Shown here: in pieces, positions 55,143-63,729 of the stretch
How the letters are laid out: the number at the start of each line of letters is the position of its first letter
How positions within the stretch are numbered: the first letter of the stretch is position 1
Assembly: GCF_900105945.1 (NCBI RefSeq)
Contig: NZ_FNSO01000004.1
Span: forward strand, 1,302,001 to 1,366,000
Direction: 5' to 3'
Source: Amycolatopsis tolypomycina
GTDB lineage: Bacteria > Actinomycetota > Actinomycetes > Mycobacteriales > Pseudonocardiaceae
Length of the DNA stretch: 64,000 bases
Program-made: the position numbers and the translations under genes
The notes under the pieces: generated by a model
What the model was told of the DNA's origin: nothing
Database searches by the model: none
The model's input: only the letters and a program-made list of their open reading frames with translations

Positions 55143-55315
55143 TTGTCGCGGCCCTTGCCGAACAGCTCGCCGAGGTCGAGTTCGCCGTCGAGGACGCGGC
55201 CGGCGACCAGGCCGATGATGCCGACGGCGAGGGTCACCAGGAACGCGGTGAAGCCCTGGGTGGCGGCGAGGCCGAGGATCAGCCCGGCCAGCAGCCCGGT
55301 CTGCGTTGCGTTCAC
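55139..55315 (-). CDS. Small DUF2273-like membrane protein of the Asp23 cluster
   Basis: A 58-residue protein from GTG 55315 with AAGGAGG eight bases upstream, below the usual size cutoff for gene calls. Two hydrophobic helices (TGLLAGLILGLAATQGFTAF and LVTLAVGIIGLVAGRVLDGE) precede an acidic end (LGELFGKGRDK). Small proteins of this kind accompany Asp23 genes in many bacteria. Overlaps the next start (GTGA). Confidence 0.8.
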   Translation of the reverse strand: MNATQTGLLAGLILGLAATQGFTAFLVTLAVGIIGLVAGRVLDGELDLGELFGKGRDK

Positions 55316-55349
55316 ATGTCCTCCTTGGACTAGGACGGAAGGCCGGCGC

Positions 55350-55787
55350 TCATTCCACGCGCGTGGATTCGGGTTCTTCCTCGCCCGGCAGGAAGATGTC
55401 GTTGACCGCGATGTTCACCTCGATCACCTCGAGCCCGGTGATCTGCTCGACCGCCGTGATCACGTTGCGCCGCACCGCGCGGGCGACGTCGGTGATGCGG
55501 GCGCCGTACTCGACGACCACGTCGAGGTCGATCGCCGTCTGCTTCTCGCCGACCTCCACCGACACGCCGGTCGTGGTGACCGTGCCGGAGCCGGGGATGC
55601 GTTCGCGCAGCGCGCCGATCGCGCGCGACACGCCACCGCCGCCCAGCGTGTGGATGCCGGCGACCTCGCGGGTGGCCAGGCCGGCCACCTTCTGCACGAC
55701 CAGCGAGGAGATCGTGGTGCGGCCGGCCGCGCCCTCTTCGTTGAGCGGGGTGACCGTGCCCGGGCTTTCGGTCCGTTCCGGGTGCAT
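55350..55787 (-). CDS. Asp23/Gls24 family envelope stress protein (second)
   Basis: A 145-residue protein; ATG 55787 is preferred, with GAGAGGAG about nine bases upstream. It shows TTISSLVVQKVAGLATREVA, AIDLDVVVEYGARITDVARA and ITAVEQITGLEVIEVNIAVN, a full Asp23 domain with a longer Glu-rich C-terminus (PGEEEPESTRVE). Paralogue of the gene at 54792. Confidence 0.88.
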   Translation of the reverse strand: MHPERTESPGTVTPLNEEGAAGRTTISSLVVQKVAGLATREVAGIHTLGGGGVSRAIGALRERIPGSGTVTTTGVSVEVGEKQTAIDLDVVVEYGARITDVARAVRRNVITAVEQITGLEVIEVNIAVNDIFLPGEEEPESTRVE

Positions 55788-55867
55788 GCGTGCGGGCTCC
55801 TCTCGGCTGTTCACGCCCTTACGATGCCCTCGGGCGCACAACCCTCACGCAATGTCCCCCGATCGGG

Positions 55868-56251
55868 TTAATCCCGGCCGGGGTGGACGTCCACGACGTG
55901 CACGTTCACCGTCCAGGCGACGCCCAGCTGCCGGGCCAGCCCGGCGGTGAGCTCCCGCCGGAACGCCTCGGCGGCTTCGTCGGCCACGACGCCGAACCGG
56001 ACCGACACGAGCACCTGCACGACGTCGTCCTCGACCGCGACGGCCGACACCCGCAGGCCGTCGGCCGGGATCGTCCGGGCCAGCCGGTCGACGACGTGGC
56101 CGATGCTGTCGGTGCCGCCGGTCCGGCGGCCGTGCGCGACCGCCCGCAGGACGCGTTCGACCAGGCCGGGCGGGGTCGGCACCCGGTGCGCGGCCGCCCG
56201 GCGCACCGCGTCCCAGCGGGGGTCGGACTCGGGATCCTCGGTCTCGGCCAT
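55868..56251 (-). CDS. Small Asp23-cluster protein, unknown
   Basis: A 127-residue protein from ATG 56251, sharing one base with the sigma-factor stop (TGATG). The C-terminal two thirds (GHVVDRLARTIPADGLRVSA, VEDDVVQVLVSVRFGVVADE) look like a degenerate Asp23-type fold. As it is coupled to the sigma gene it might regulate it, but it lacks a recognisable anti-sigma domain or membrane helix. Confidence 0.7.
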   Translation of the reverse strand: MAETEDPESDPRWDAVRRAAAHRVPTPPGLVERVLRAVAHGRRTGGTDSIGHVVDRLARTIPADGLRVSAVAVEDDVVQVLVSVRFGVVADEAAEAFRRELTAGLARQLGVAWTVNVHVVDVHPGRD

Positions 56252-56805
56252 CACCGCTCCCTCAACTCGGCGAGCAGCGCCACCCTGGCCCGGTGCAGCC
56301 GGGAACGCAAGGCACCGACGTTCACGTCGAGCACTTCGGCGACCTCTTCGTAGCTCAGCCCCTCCAGTTCGCGCAGCACGAGCGGCACCCGCTGGGACAC
56401 CTCCAGCCTGCCGACCGCCCGCAGCACGGCGTCGACCTCCTCGGCCCGCACGACCCGGCCTTCGGGCCCGGGCACCGCCGCGGCGAGCAACGCGCTGTCC
56501 ACAGTGGACTGCGGGACGGGGTCGTCGAGCGAGACCGTGGGGCGGTGGCGGCGCAGCACGGCGAGCGCGCTGTTGGTGACGACGCGGTAGAGCCACGTCG
56601 ACACCGCCGACTCCTGCCGGAACCCGGCCAGCGACCGCCACGCGGCCAGCCACGCGTCCTGCACGACGTCCTCGGCCTCGGCCGCGCTGCCGGTGATCCG
56701 CAGCGCGACCCGGTACATCCGGGGCGTGTGCGCCCGCACCAGCGCGCCGAACGCCGTCTCGTCGCCGCCCGCGGCCCGGGTGAGCAGCTCGGCGTCGTCG
56801 CTCAC
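56251..56805 (-). CDS. ECF-type RNA polymerase sigma factor of the Asp23 cluster
   Basis: A 184-residue sigma factor from GTG 56805, overlapping the preceding gene (GTGA). Region 2 (FGALVRAHTPRMYRVALRIT, AEDVVQDAWLAAWRSL) and region 4 (LEGLSYEEVAEVLDVNVGAL, RSRLHRARVALL) are complete. It stands at the head of the Asp23/AmaP genes and probably drives them. The only candidate regulator is the small protein just downstream. Confidence 0.9.
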   Translation of the reverse strand: MSDDAELLTRAAGGDETAFGALVRAHTPRMYRVALRITGSAAEAEDVVQDAWLAAWRSLAGFRQESAVSTWLYRVVTNSALAVLRRHRPTVSLDDPVPQSTVDSALLAAAVPGPEGRVVRAEEVDAVLRAVGRLEVSQRVPLVLRELEGLSYEEVAEVLDVNVGALRSRLHRARVALLAELRER

Positions 56806-57542
56806 CCGGCGTCCCGGCGGTAGCGCAGGAACGTGAAGCCGTCCTCGACGAGGATCGACGCGAGGGCGAGCCGGCGCGGCACGGCGGGGGCGGCGCCCGC
56901 GGCGATCCGGCCCGCGGTCCCGGCCACCAGCAGCGGCGCGACGGTCAGGCACAGCTGGTCGACGCGGTCGGCGGTGACGAGCCGGGCGAACAGGCCGGGC
57001 CCGCCTTCGCAGGCGATGCGGCGCAGGCCGCGGGCGGCCAGCAGCTCGAGGGCGCGCGGCAGGTCGACGTCGTCCGCGCCGGCCCGCAGCACCTCCGCCC
57101 CGGCGGCTTCGAGCGCGCGCGTGTCGGCGGTGTCCGTGGTGACCACGATCGGGGCGACGGCGGTCTCGGTGAACAGCCGGGACGCGGGGTCCAGCTCCGC
57201 GGTGCGCGTCACGACGGCGATCGGCGGGACCCCGGTGAACCCGAGACGGCGACGGCGCTCCAGGCGGTTCGCGCCCGGGACGACCCCGCGGTAGTTCTCG
57301 GCGCGGACGGTCCCCGCACCCACCAGCACGACGTCGGCGAGGTCGCGGCCGAGCAGGAAGACCCGGCGGTCGGCGGCGTGCGACAGCCCCGCGGACGTGG
57401 TGTCGATCTCGACGGCGCCGTCCGCGGACGCGACGAAGTTGACCTGCACCCAGGGCCGGTCCAGGTCCTCGGGGTAGGCGTAGATCCGCTCGAGGTCCGC
57501 ACCGGTCAGTTCGCCCGTGGGTTCGGGCCACACACTCCGCAC
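56802..57542 (-). CDS. RibD C-terminal-type pyrimidine reductase
   Basis: A 246-residue protein from GTG 57542. WVQVNFVASADGAVEIDTTS, LADVVLVGAGTVRAENYRGV and IACEGGPGLFARLVTADRVD are signatures of the dihydrofolate-reductase-like RibD reductase domain, which reduces a pyrimidine intermediate of riboflavin synthesis with NADPH. The deaminase domain is absent; actinobacteria often carry such single-domain paralogues whose substrates are unsettled. Coupled to the sigma factor. Confidence 0.88.
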   Translation of the reverse strand: MRSVWPEPTGELTGADLERIYAYPEDLDRPWVQVNFVASADGAVEIDTTSAGLSHAADRRVFLLGRDLADVVLVGAGTVRAENYRGVVPGANRLERRRRLGFTGVPPIAVVTRTAELDPASRLFTETAVAPIVVTTDTADTRALEAAGAEVLRAGADDVDLPRALELLAARGLRRIACEGGPGLFARLVTADRVDQLCLTVAPLLVAGTAGRIAAGAAPAVPRRLALASILVEDGFTFLRYRRDAG

Positions 57543-57631
57543 GTGATCATCCCAGCACGGACGTGAATCAGGTCTCTACCGGGGCATATGCCCGCTCACC
57601 GGCACGGGTGACGCGGATAGGCTCTGCGACC

Positions 57632-58642
57632 ATGCCCGCGCACCTGACCGGCCGCCACCCCGAGCTGTCCGCCGACGAGCTGATCGGCGCGCTGGTGCCG
57701 CCGCCGCGCTTCGACGCCGTCCGGTTCGAGACCTACCTCCCGAATCCGGACGAGCCGAGCCAGGCCGCCGCGGTCGAGGCGTGCTCGGCGTTCGCCGCCA
57801 AGGTCGGGGCGCGCAAGGAGAAGAAGCGCTTCCGGCTCTTCGGCGGCTCCGCCGAGCCGGCCGGGCCGATGGGGCTCTACCTCGACGGCGGGTTCGGCGT
57901 CGGCAAGACCCACCTGCTCGCTTCGACGTGGCACGCGGCGCCGTCGCCCAAGGCGTACGGCACGTTCGTCGAGCTGACCCACCTGGTCGGCGCGCTGGGC
58001 TTCGCCGAGGCCGTCCGGCGGCTGTCGGAGCACCGGATCCTGGCCATCGACGAGTTCGAGCTGGACGACCCGGGCGACACCACGCTGGTGACCCGGCTGC
58101 TGCAGGAGCTGATGGACGCGGGCGTGTTCGTCGCGGCGACGTCGAACACGCTGCCGGAGAAGCTCGGCGAGGGCCGGTTCGCCGCCGAGGACTTCCTGCG
58201 CGAGATCCAGACGCTGTCGGCCCGCTTCGGCGTGGTCCGCGTCGACGGCCCGGACTACCGCCACCGCGGCCTGCCGGACGCGCCGCCGCCGGTCACGCCG
58301 GAGGAGCTGGAATCGTCGGCCGCCGCGCACGCAGGGTCCACAGTGGACGACTTCGACGCGCTGTGCGAGCACCTGGCTTCGCTGCACCCGTCGCGCTACG
58401 GCCGGCTGCTCGACGACGTCACCCGCGTGCACCTGCGCGGCATCCACCCGGCGCCGGACCAGAACGTGGCGCTGCGCCTGGTCGCGTTCGCCGACCGGCT
58501 CTACGACCGGGCCATCCCGCTGGTCGTGTCGGGCGAGCCGCTGTCGTCGCTGTTCACCGAGGAGATGGTGAACGGCGGCTACCGCAAGAAGTACCTGCGC
58601 GCGGTCAGCCGGCTGACGGCGCTGGCACGGGACGCGGTCTAG
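57632..58642 (+). CDS. zapE: ZapE/AFG1-like P-loop ATPase
   Basis: A 336-residue ATPase from ATG 57632 (ATG 57563 gives an unlikely longer N-terminus). Walker A GLYLDGGFGVGKTHLLASTW, Walker B HRILAIDEFELDDPGDT and sensor region VAATSNTLPEKLGEGRFAAE are intact, as is the family segment RFDAVRFETYLPNPDEPSQA. The family includes the cell-division factor ZapE and mitochondrial AFG1. Divergent from the pyrimidine reductase. Confidence 0.9.
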   Translation: MPAHLTGRHPELSADELIGALVPPPRFDAVRFETYLPNPDEPSQAAAVEACSAFAAKVGARKEKKRFRLFGGSAEPAGPMGLYLDGGFGVGKTHLLASTWHAAPSPKAYGTFVELTHLVGALGFAEAVRRLSEHRILAIDEFELDDPGDTTLVTRLLQELMDAGVFVAATSNTLPEKLGEGRFAAEDFLREIQTLSARFGVVRVDGPDYRHRGLPDAPPPVTPEELESSAAAHAGSTVDDFDALCEHLASLHPSRYGRLLDDVTRVHLRGIHPAPDQNVALRLVAFADRLYDRAIPLVVSGEPLSSLFTEEMVNGGYRKKYLRAVSRLTALARDAV

Positions 58643-58653
58643 GCTCACGCCGC

Positions 58654-59196
58654 ATGACGGCGCCGACGGCTTACGAGCACTCCTGGGGCCGGGTCATGGA
58701 GGAGCTGCGCGGCAGCGCATGGGGGACACCGGAAGAGCTGTTCGGCGGCGAGTTCTTCGTCCAGAACATCCGTGCGGCGCTCGCCGCTCCGCCGCCTCCC
58801 CTGTGGTACGACCCCTCGCCCGAGGAACTGCGGTTCTCCTCCGGGCTGCGGGTGGCCGACCTGAGCTGCACGGGTTCGGCCTGGCTCACCGCGATCCGGG
58901 TCGAACCGGGCGCCGCCCACGGCGAGCTGTGGTTCGACTTCGACCGCAAGCTGCCCGGCTACCGGAAGCTGGACATCGGCTACGCCGGATACCTCGCGGC
59001 TCTCCAAGTGACCAAGGGGACGAGCGGCTGGCAGCTTCTCTTCACCGACGTCTCGCTGCGGGACGACGAATTCGACTGGGTCGTCGAAGGGTTGCAGGCC
59101 ATGCTGGAAACCTTCCCCGACCTCTTCCCCGGGTACGACTACGAGCCGCTGAGGCGCCGGCTCGAGGAGCGGCTGGGCCCGGGCTCAGCCGGCTGA
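58654..59196 (+). CDS. Uncharacterised cytoplasmic protein
   Basis: A 180-residue protein from ATG 58654, 12 bases after zapE. Acidic and Trp-rich: SWGRVMEELRGSAWGTPEEL, ADLSCTGSAWLTAIRVEPGA, RKLDIGYAGYLAALQVTKGT and DDEFDWVVEGLQAMLETFPD. No signal, helix bundle or motif I can name; size and composition recall immunity or SMI1-like proteins, but I do not claim that. Its last 12 bases overlap the convergent PAP2 gene. Confidence 0.65.
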   Translation: MTAPTAYEHSWGRVMEELRGSAWGTPEELFGGEFFVQNIRAALAAPPPPLWYDPSPEELRFSSGLRVADLSCTGSAWLTAIRVEPGAAHGELWFDFDRKLPGYRKLDIGYAGYLAALQVTKGTSGWQLLFTDVSLRDDEFDWVVEGLQAMLETFPDLFPGYDYEPLRRRLEERLGPGSAG

Positions 59197-59751
59197 CGGC
59201 GCCGGCACGGGACGCCGTACCGGCCAGCTGAACAGCACGACCGAGACGGCGAACAACGTCCCGCCGACGACGTCGGTGAGGTAGTGGTAGCCCATCCCGA
59301 CGAGCCCGGCGGCCGCGGCGAGCAGCGCCACCGCGGCGAGCACGACCACGACCACCCGGCGGGTGACGAGGACGAGCACGGTCAGCACCGCCGCCAGGCT
59401 CACCGTGTGACCGCTCGGGTAGACGAGGGTGTCGTTCTTCCAGCGGTCGTAGAGCGGTTTCAGCAGCCAGGCCGTCAGCAGGATCGCCAGCACCGGGGCG
59501 GCGAGCGCGACCGCGGCCTCCCACCGCCGTCCGGCGCGCAGGCAGCGGAAGACGCCGAGCAGGCCCAGCACGAGCACCACGTACGGCTCCGTGGGGAGGA
59601 CGAGCGCCCGCGCCACCCCGGGGCCGAGGTGCGCGACGGCCCCGGCCGCGGCGGCGTCGAGCGCGCCGGGCGCCGTCCCGCCGGCGAACGGCAGGCCCAG
59701 CAGCAGCGCGAGCAGGCCGCAGACCGCGGCGGGCACCCGGATCGTCCTCAC
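59185..59751 (-). CDS. PAP2-family membrane phosphatase
   Basis: A 188-residue protein from GTG 59751 with six hydrophobic segments. The three phosphatase motifs are KPLYDRWKN (Lys and Arg), YPSGHT (with catalytic His) and GYHYLTDVVGG (His and Asp). In the third motif Tyr stands where Arg or Ser is common, but the His-Asp pair is kept. It probably dephosphorylates a lipid or undecaprenyl pyrophosphate at the outer face. Confidence 0.88.
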   Translation of the reverse strand: MRTIRVPAAVCGLLALLLGLPFAGGTAPGALDAAAAGAVAHLGPGVARALVLPTEPYVVLVLGLLGVFRCLRAGRRWEAAVALAAPVLAILLTAWLLKPLYDRWKNDTLVYPSGHTVSLAAVLTVLVLVTRRVVVVVLAAVALLAAAAGLVGMGYHYLTDVVGGTLFAVSVVLFSWPVRRPVPAPSAG

Positions 59752-59787
59752 CCGCGCGAGGGTAGCCGGGCGTGGCAGCGGGTCCGA

Positions 59788-59844
59788 ACGTCATGAAAGA
59801 GTCGTTCATGACATCTGGTGTCATGAACGACTCTTTCATGACGT
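59788..59844. repeat. Palindromic repeat, copy 2 (26-base arms)
   Basis: ACGTCATGAAAGAGTCGTTC followed by ATGACA (59788-59813) is mirrored perfectly at 59819-59844 around the loop TCTGG. It lies in the divergent gap between the PAP2 gene and the FAD oxidase gene, so here it cannot be a simple terminator of either. Translated, it yields the sequence MKESFMT, which creates spurious N-termini for the downstream gene. Confidence 0.85.
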
Positions 59845-59924
59845 CGGTGACAGCCGAGCCGGGCCCCGGGACGCGCGGCCGCCGAGGGTGCGTCACGATG
59901 CGGGGGACGGACTTGGAGGAGCGG

Positions 59925-60809
59925 ATGCGGGTCACAGTCGCCGGGGCCGGGATCGTGGGCCTGAGCAGCGCGTACCGGCTGGTGGAGGCGGGGCACGACG
60001 TCACCGTCGTGGCGGCGTCCCCGCCCGGGGAATCGACGTCGGCCGTGGCCGGTGGGGTGCTGTACCCGCCCGGCCGGGGCGGGGACGAGCGGGTCGTGCG
60101 GTGGACCGCCGCGAGCCTCGCGGTGTTCCGCGGGCAGGACGCGCCGGGGGTCCGGTTCCGCCGCGGCCGGGTCCTGCTGGCGGCGGGCGAGCCGGACCCG
60201 CAGTGGCTCCCGGCGGTGGACGACGCGGTCCGCGACGGCGACCGCGTCGAGTTCACGACGGCGGTGGTCGACACGCCGGTGTACCTCGACTGGCTGCTGT
60301 CGCGGGTCGGCGCCCTGGGCGTGCGGATCGAGTACCGGCCCCTGACGTCGTTGTCGGGCCTCGACGCCGACGTCGTGGTCAACGCGGCCGGCCTCGGCGC
60401 GGGCCGGCTGGCGGGCGACGGCTCGATGGTCCCGGTCGGCGGCCAGGTCGTGCACCTGACCGACCCGGGCCTGCCGGAGTTCGTGGTCGACCAGACGGGC
60501 CCGGGCGTGACGTACGTGATCCCCCACGGCAGCCACGTGGTGTGCGGCGGCACGGAGGAGCCGGGCCGCGCGGACACCGACCCGAACCCGGCCGTGACGG
60601 CGGACATCCTGCACCGCTGCCGCGCACTGGAGCCACGCCTGGCGGACGCGGAGGTGCTGCGGTCGGTGGTGGGGCTCCGCCCGTCCCGGCGCGCGGTGCG
60701 GCTGGAGCGGGTGGGCGACGTCGTGCACTGCTACGGGCACGGAGGCGCGGGCATCACGCTGGCCTGGGGCTGCGCGGCCGACGTCGCCGAGCTGGTCACA
60801 GCCGGATGA
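59925..60809 (+). CDS. FAD-dependent D-amino-acid oxidase-like protein
   Basis: A 294-residue protein from ATG 59925 with GGAGGA seven bases upstream; longer starts would read through the palindrome. RVTVAGAGIVGLSSAYRLVE is the FAD dinucleotide-binding motif; AGGVLYPPG, VVNAAGLGAGRL, GGQVVHLTDPGLPEF and the C-terminal GLRPSRRAVRLERVGDVVHC then CYGHGGAGITLAWG match the D-amino-acid oxidase family. Substrate unproved. Its end overlaps the convergent GH5-like gene by 14 bases. Confidence 0.87.
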   Translation: MRVTVAGAGIVGLSSAYRLVEAGHDVTVVAASPPGESTSAVAGGVLYPPGRGGDERVVRWTAASLAVFRGQDAPGVRFRRGRVLLAAGEPDPQWLPAVDDAVRDGDRVEFTTAVVDTPVYLDWLLSRVGALGVRIEYRPLTSLSGLDADVVVNAAGLGAGRLAGDGSMVPVGGQVVHLTDPGLPEFVVDQTGPGVTYVIPHGSHVVCGGTEEPGRADTDPNPAVTADILHRCRALEPRLADAEVLRSVVGLRPSRRAVRLERVGDVVHCYGHGGAGITLAWGCAADVAELVTAG

Positions 60810-62094
60810 GTTCCGTGATGCCGCGGGCGCGCAGGTAGTTCGTGTCCGCGGCGCGGCTCTGCAGCACGAACGCGACCTGCTTCCCCTCCGCCGCCAGCTT
60901 GAAGAAGCGGTCGTTGCCCCACGTCGGGAAGAGGTCGGGGACCACGATCGCCGCCGTGCGGGGCCGGGGGGCCGGCGGGGTGCGGTCGAACTCGGCCACC
61001 AGCGCCTTCAGCGCCTGGCCCGCGGGCTTCAGCCTGCGGTCGTTCGTGTACAGCCCGAGGTCGTACTCCAGCGGGTTCAGGTTCGGCACCAGCGCCGGGT
61101 GCACGTCGTGCGAACACCACCAGGTGAAGCCGAGCGTGGACGTGCAGGAGGCCGCGTTGCGGATCGAGCGGGACAGCCATTCGCCGTACTGGGCCCGGGT
61201 CGCGTCGCTGAAGTGGATCGACGGCGCCGCGCCGTCTTCCTGGATCCAGACGCGGCGCGCCGGGTCCGTCGCGTACGCCTGGGCCACCTGGATCAGCCGC
61301 TCCGCGTTGTGTGTCGCGACCGCGCCGAGCGGGTCGGTCTTGAGCGTGCCGGAGAACGACGTCCACGGGTGGATCGCCACCACGTTGCCCGCGTCCGCGA
61401 GCCCCGGCCGGGTGAAGTACGTGCCGTTGTCCCACGGTGCCCGGTCGCAGCCGACCGTGTGCTCCTTGCCGGGGGCCACCTGCTCGGCGTGGGCGCACAG
61501 CGTCCGGGCCCACGTGTCGGCCTGGGCCTGGGTGACGAACAGGCCGGCGTAGTCGTCCCAGTAGTAGTACGGCTCGTTCGACAGGTCGAAGCCCAGGAAA
61601 CGCGGGTGCCGCCCGATCCGCTCGGCCAGCGCCGTCAGCAGGGTCCGCTGCGCGTCCAGGGCCGCCGGGTCGGTGAACCAGTTGACCGGCTTCGGCTTCG
61701 TCTGCAGCCAGTTCGGCGTCCAGTAGCGGGCCGAGATGTGGCCGTTGAACACGGTGACCTCGACGTCCAGCCCGGCCGCGTCCGCGAGGTCGAGGAACCG
61801 GTGCAGCCGGTCGAGCTTCTCGCCGCTCACCAGGGCGGGTTCCGGCTGGAAGGCCGACCACAGCAGCATGAGCCGGAGGTGGTCGAGCCCGAGCGCGGCG
61901 ATGTCGTCGAGGTCGCGGCGCAGGTCGTCCTCGCGCCAGTCCTCCCACATGTGGAACCAGCGCGTCGACGGCGTGTAGTTGACGCCCAGCCGGAACGCCC
62001 GCCGCGGGGGCGCCGCCAGTGCGGGTGCCGCCGTGGCGACCAGGGCCGTCGCGACCGCTCCCGTGAGCACCGACCGCCGCTTGAGATCCGCCAC
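60796..62094 (-). CDS. Tat-exported glycoside hydrolase, GH5-like (mannanase/cellulase type)
   Basis: A 432-residue protein from ATG 62094. The signal MADLKRRSVLTGAVATALVA is a Tat-like peptide ending near APALAA. The TIM-barrel holds the likely acid/base Glu174 in FDLSNEPYYYW and nucleophile Glu286 in RVWIQEDGAA; LGVNYTPSTRWFHMWEDWRE and AIHPWTSFSG are further GH5 features. A ~60-residue C-terminal domain follows the barrel. Likely degrades extracellular beta-mannan or beta-glucan. Confidence 0.85.
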   Translation of the reverse strand: MADLKRRSVLTGAVATALVATAAPALAAPPRRAFRLGVNYTPSTRWFHMWEDWREDDLRRDLDDIAALGLDHLRLMLLWSAFQPEPALVSGEKLDRLHRFLDLADAAGLDVEVTVFNGHISARYWTPNWLQTKPKPVNWFTDPAALDAQRTLLTALAERIGRHPRFLGFDLSNEPYYYWDDYAGLFVTQAQADTWARTLCAHAEQVAPGKEHTVGCDRAPWDNGTYFTRPGLADAGNVVAIHPWTSFSGTLKTDPLGAVATHNAERLIQVAQAYATDPARRVWIQEDGAAPSIHFSDATRAQYGEWLSRSIRNAASCTSTLGFTWWCSHDVHPALVPNLNPLEYDLGLYTNDRRLKPAGQALKALVAEFDRTPPAPRPRTAAIVVPDLFPTWGNDRFFKLAAEGKQVAFVLQSRAADTNYLRARGITELIRL

Positions 62095-62170
62095 GCCGCC
62101 TCCTCGGTTGATCGCGCAGATCTAGCACGGCGGGGAAGTCGATCTCCAGGGTTGACCGGCGATCTGTCCG

Positions 62171-63529
62171 TCAGTTGCGGGAGAAGGCGGCATGATCGGC
62201 TTCCGTTTGGTCGGCATACCGCACGGCGTACGCACCCATCGCCTCGTCGAGTTCCGAGTCGTCGGCGAAGTAGCCCGCGAGCAGCTTGGGGTGCAGCGAC
62301 CGCGTGTGGGCGCGGGCCAGCAGCGCCCCGGCCAGCCTGCCGTAGTCGTCGAGGTGGTCCTTGGCCAGTTCCGCGGGGTTGATGTCGCCCTTGAGATTGC
62401 GGAACTGGCGGACGATGAACGGGAGGCCGCCGATCGTGGTCCAGCCGAGGAGGATGTCCGTCTCGGCCTGCACCAGGCGGGCGCCGTCGACGATCCGGCG
62501 GCCTTCGTGCGCGGCCGGCGGCAGGTCGAGGTACGGCGCGAGGGCCGGGCGCTGGGCCTGTTTCACCTGCAGGATCAGGTCTTCGTCGTCGTTGCCGTGC
62601 AGCAGGGCGACGTAGCTGCGCAGGCCCACGCTGCCCGTGCCGACCACCCGGAAGGCGACGTCGGCGAGCCGGTACCGGGCGATCAGCGTCCGCCGCGACT
62701 CGCGCAGGGTGTCCACATAGGACATCAGCCCGGCGGCGACGGCCTCGGCGGCCGGCGCGTCGACGTGGGTCAGCACGGGCGCGTCTTCGACGAACCGGTG
62801 GCGCGAGAGGCCGGTCTCGTGGTCGTCGACGCGCTCGGTCCAGCGCGCGGAAACCTTGGCGCTGTCGTTCTTGCGGGCCTTTTCGGCCGCGTCGGCGAAG
62901 TCGTCGATCAGCTCGTCGGCGCGGGCTTTGGACAGCACGGACGAGTCCGGCAGGGCGTTCCAGCTGCGCAGGAACGGCAGTTCGGCCAGCGCGCGGATCG
63001 TCCGGCGGTAGGACTTCACGGCGTCTTCGGCGGCCTCGCGGCAGCCCGCCTCACGGATGCCGCCCTCGCGGCCGGCGAGCACGAGGCTGGCCGTGAGCCG
63101 CTTGAGGTCCCACTCCCACGGGCCCGGCACCGTCTCGTCGAAGTCGTTGATGTCCATCACGATCTTGCCTTCGGGGGTGCCGTAGAGCCCGAAGTTCGCG
63201 GCGTGCGCATCACCGCAGAGCTGCGCGGCGACCCCGGAGGAGGGGGTGCCCGCGAGATCGGCGCCCATCAGCCCGGCGGCGCCCCGGAAGAAGGTGAACG
63301 GCGAGGTGCGCATCCGTTCCCGCCGCAGTTCGGCCAGCTCAGGCAGCCGCCCGGCGCCGGTGGCCTCGAAGTACTCGTGCGGCGTCGGCCGGTCCTTCCC
63401 CGCGGCCGCGTGGTCGTGCAGCGCGGCGGGGGTCTTTTCCCGGAGCCGCTTCCCCTGTTCGTACAGCTCGGCCGGTGTCACGCTCTCGGCGCCCACCAGC
63501 GGCCGTTCGGCCCATTCCCCTGATCCCAT
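62171..63529 (-). CDS. DUF2252 family protein
   Basis: A 452-residue cytoplasmic protein from ATG 63529. MRTSPFTFFRGAAGLMGADL, QLCGDAHAANFGLYGTPEGK and DINDFDETVPGPWEWDLKRL define DUF2252, a kinase-like fold whose GDAHAANF and NDFDE segments resemble the catalytic and metal-binding loops of aminoglycoside phosphotransferases. VGTGSVGLRSYVALLHG and LGWTTIGGLPFIVRQ are also conserved. Function unknown; phosphotransfer is plausible. Confidence 0.88.
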   Translation of the reverse strand: MGSGEWAERPLVGAESVTPAELYEQGKRLREKTPAALHDHAAAGKDRPTPHEYFEATGAGRLPELAELRRERMRTSPFTFFRGAAGLMGADLAGTPSSGVAAQLCGDAHAANFGLYGTPEGKIVMDINDFDETVPGPWEWDLKRLTASLVLAGREGGIREAGCREAAEDAVKSYRRTIRALAELPFLRSWNALPDSSVLSKARADELIDDFADAAEKARKNDSAKVSARWTERVDDHETGLSRHRFVEDAPVLTHVDAPAAEAVAAGLMSYVDTLRESRRTLIARYRLADVAFRVVGTGSVGLRSYVALLHGNDDEDLILQVKQAQRPALAPYLDLPPAAHEGRRIVDGARLVQAETDILLGWTTIGGLPFIVRQFRNLKGDINPAELAKDHLDDYGRLAGALLARAHTRSLHPKLLAGYFADDSELDEAMGAYAVRYADQTEADHAAFSRN

Positions 63530-63550
63530 ACCGGCACAACGTCCGGCGGG

Positions 63551-63689
63551 GACGTTGTGCTCCCGGACGCGCCGGGTCCCGACGTCATGAACGAGTCGTT
63601 CATGACGTCGGACGTCATGAACGACTCGTTCAGTGCATCGGCGACCGGCCGGACCGGGCCGGTGACCCGGACGTTGTGCTCCCGGACGC
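63551..63689. repeat. Palindromic repeat copy 3 flanked by 20-base direct repeats
   Basis: TGAACGAGTCGTTCATGACG plus TC (63588-63609) mirrors 63611-63632 around a single base, a variant of the palindromes at 29966 and 59788. The direct repeat GACGTTGTGCTCCCGGACGC occurs on each side (63551-63570 and 63670-63689). The 200-base gap between the DUF2252 and aminotransferase genes is thus almost wholly repeat sequence, and no promoter is obvious in it. Confidence 0.8.
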
Positions 63690-63729
63690 CGCCGGGGCGG
63701 GAGGCTCACCCGGCGGCGTCCGGGTGGTT

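Noticed and set aside
59772..59924. Upstream ATG giving the oxidase an MKESFMT-type N-terminus
   Set aside because: Those codons are the palindromic repeat; the FAD motif and GGAGGA support the start at 59925.
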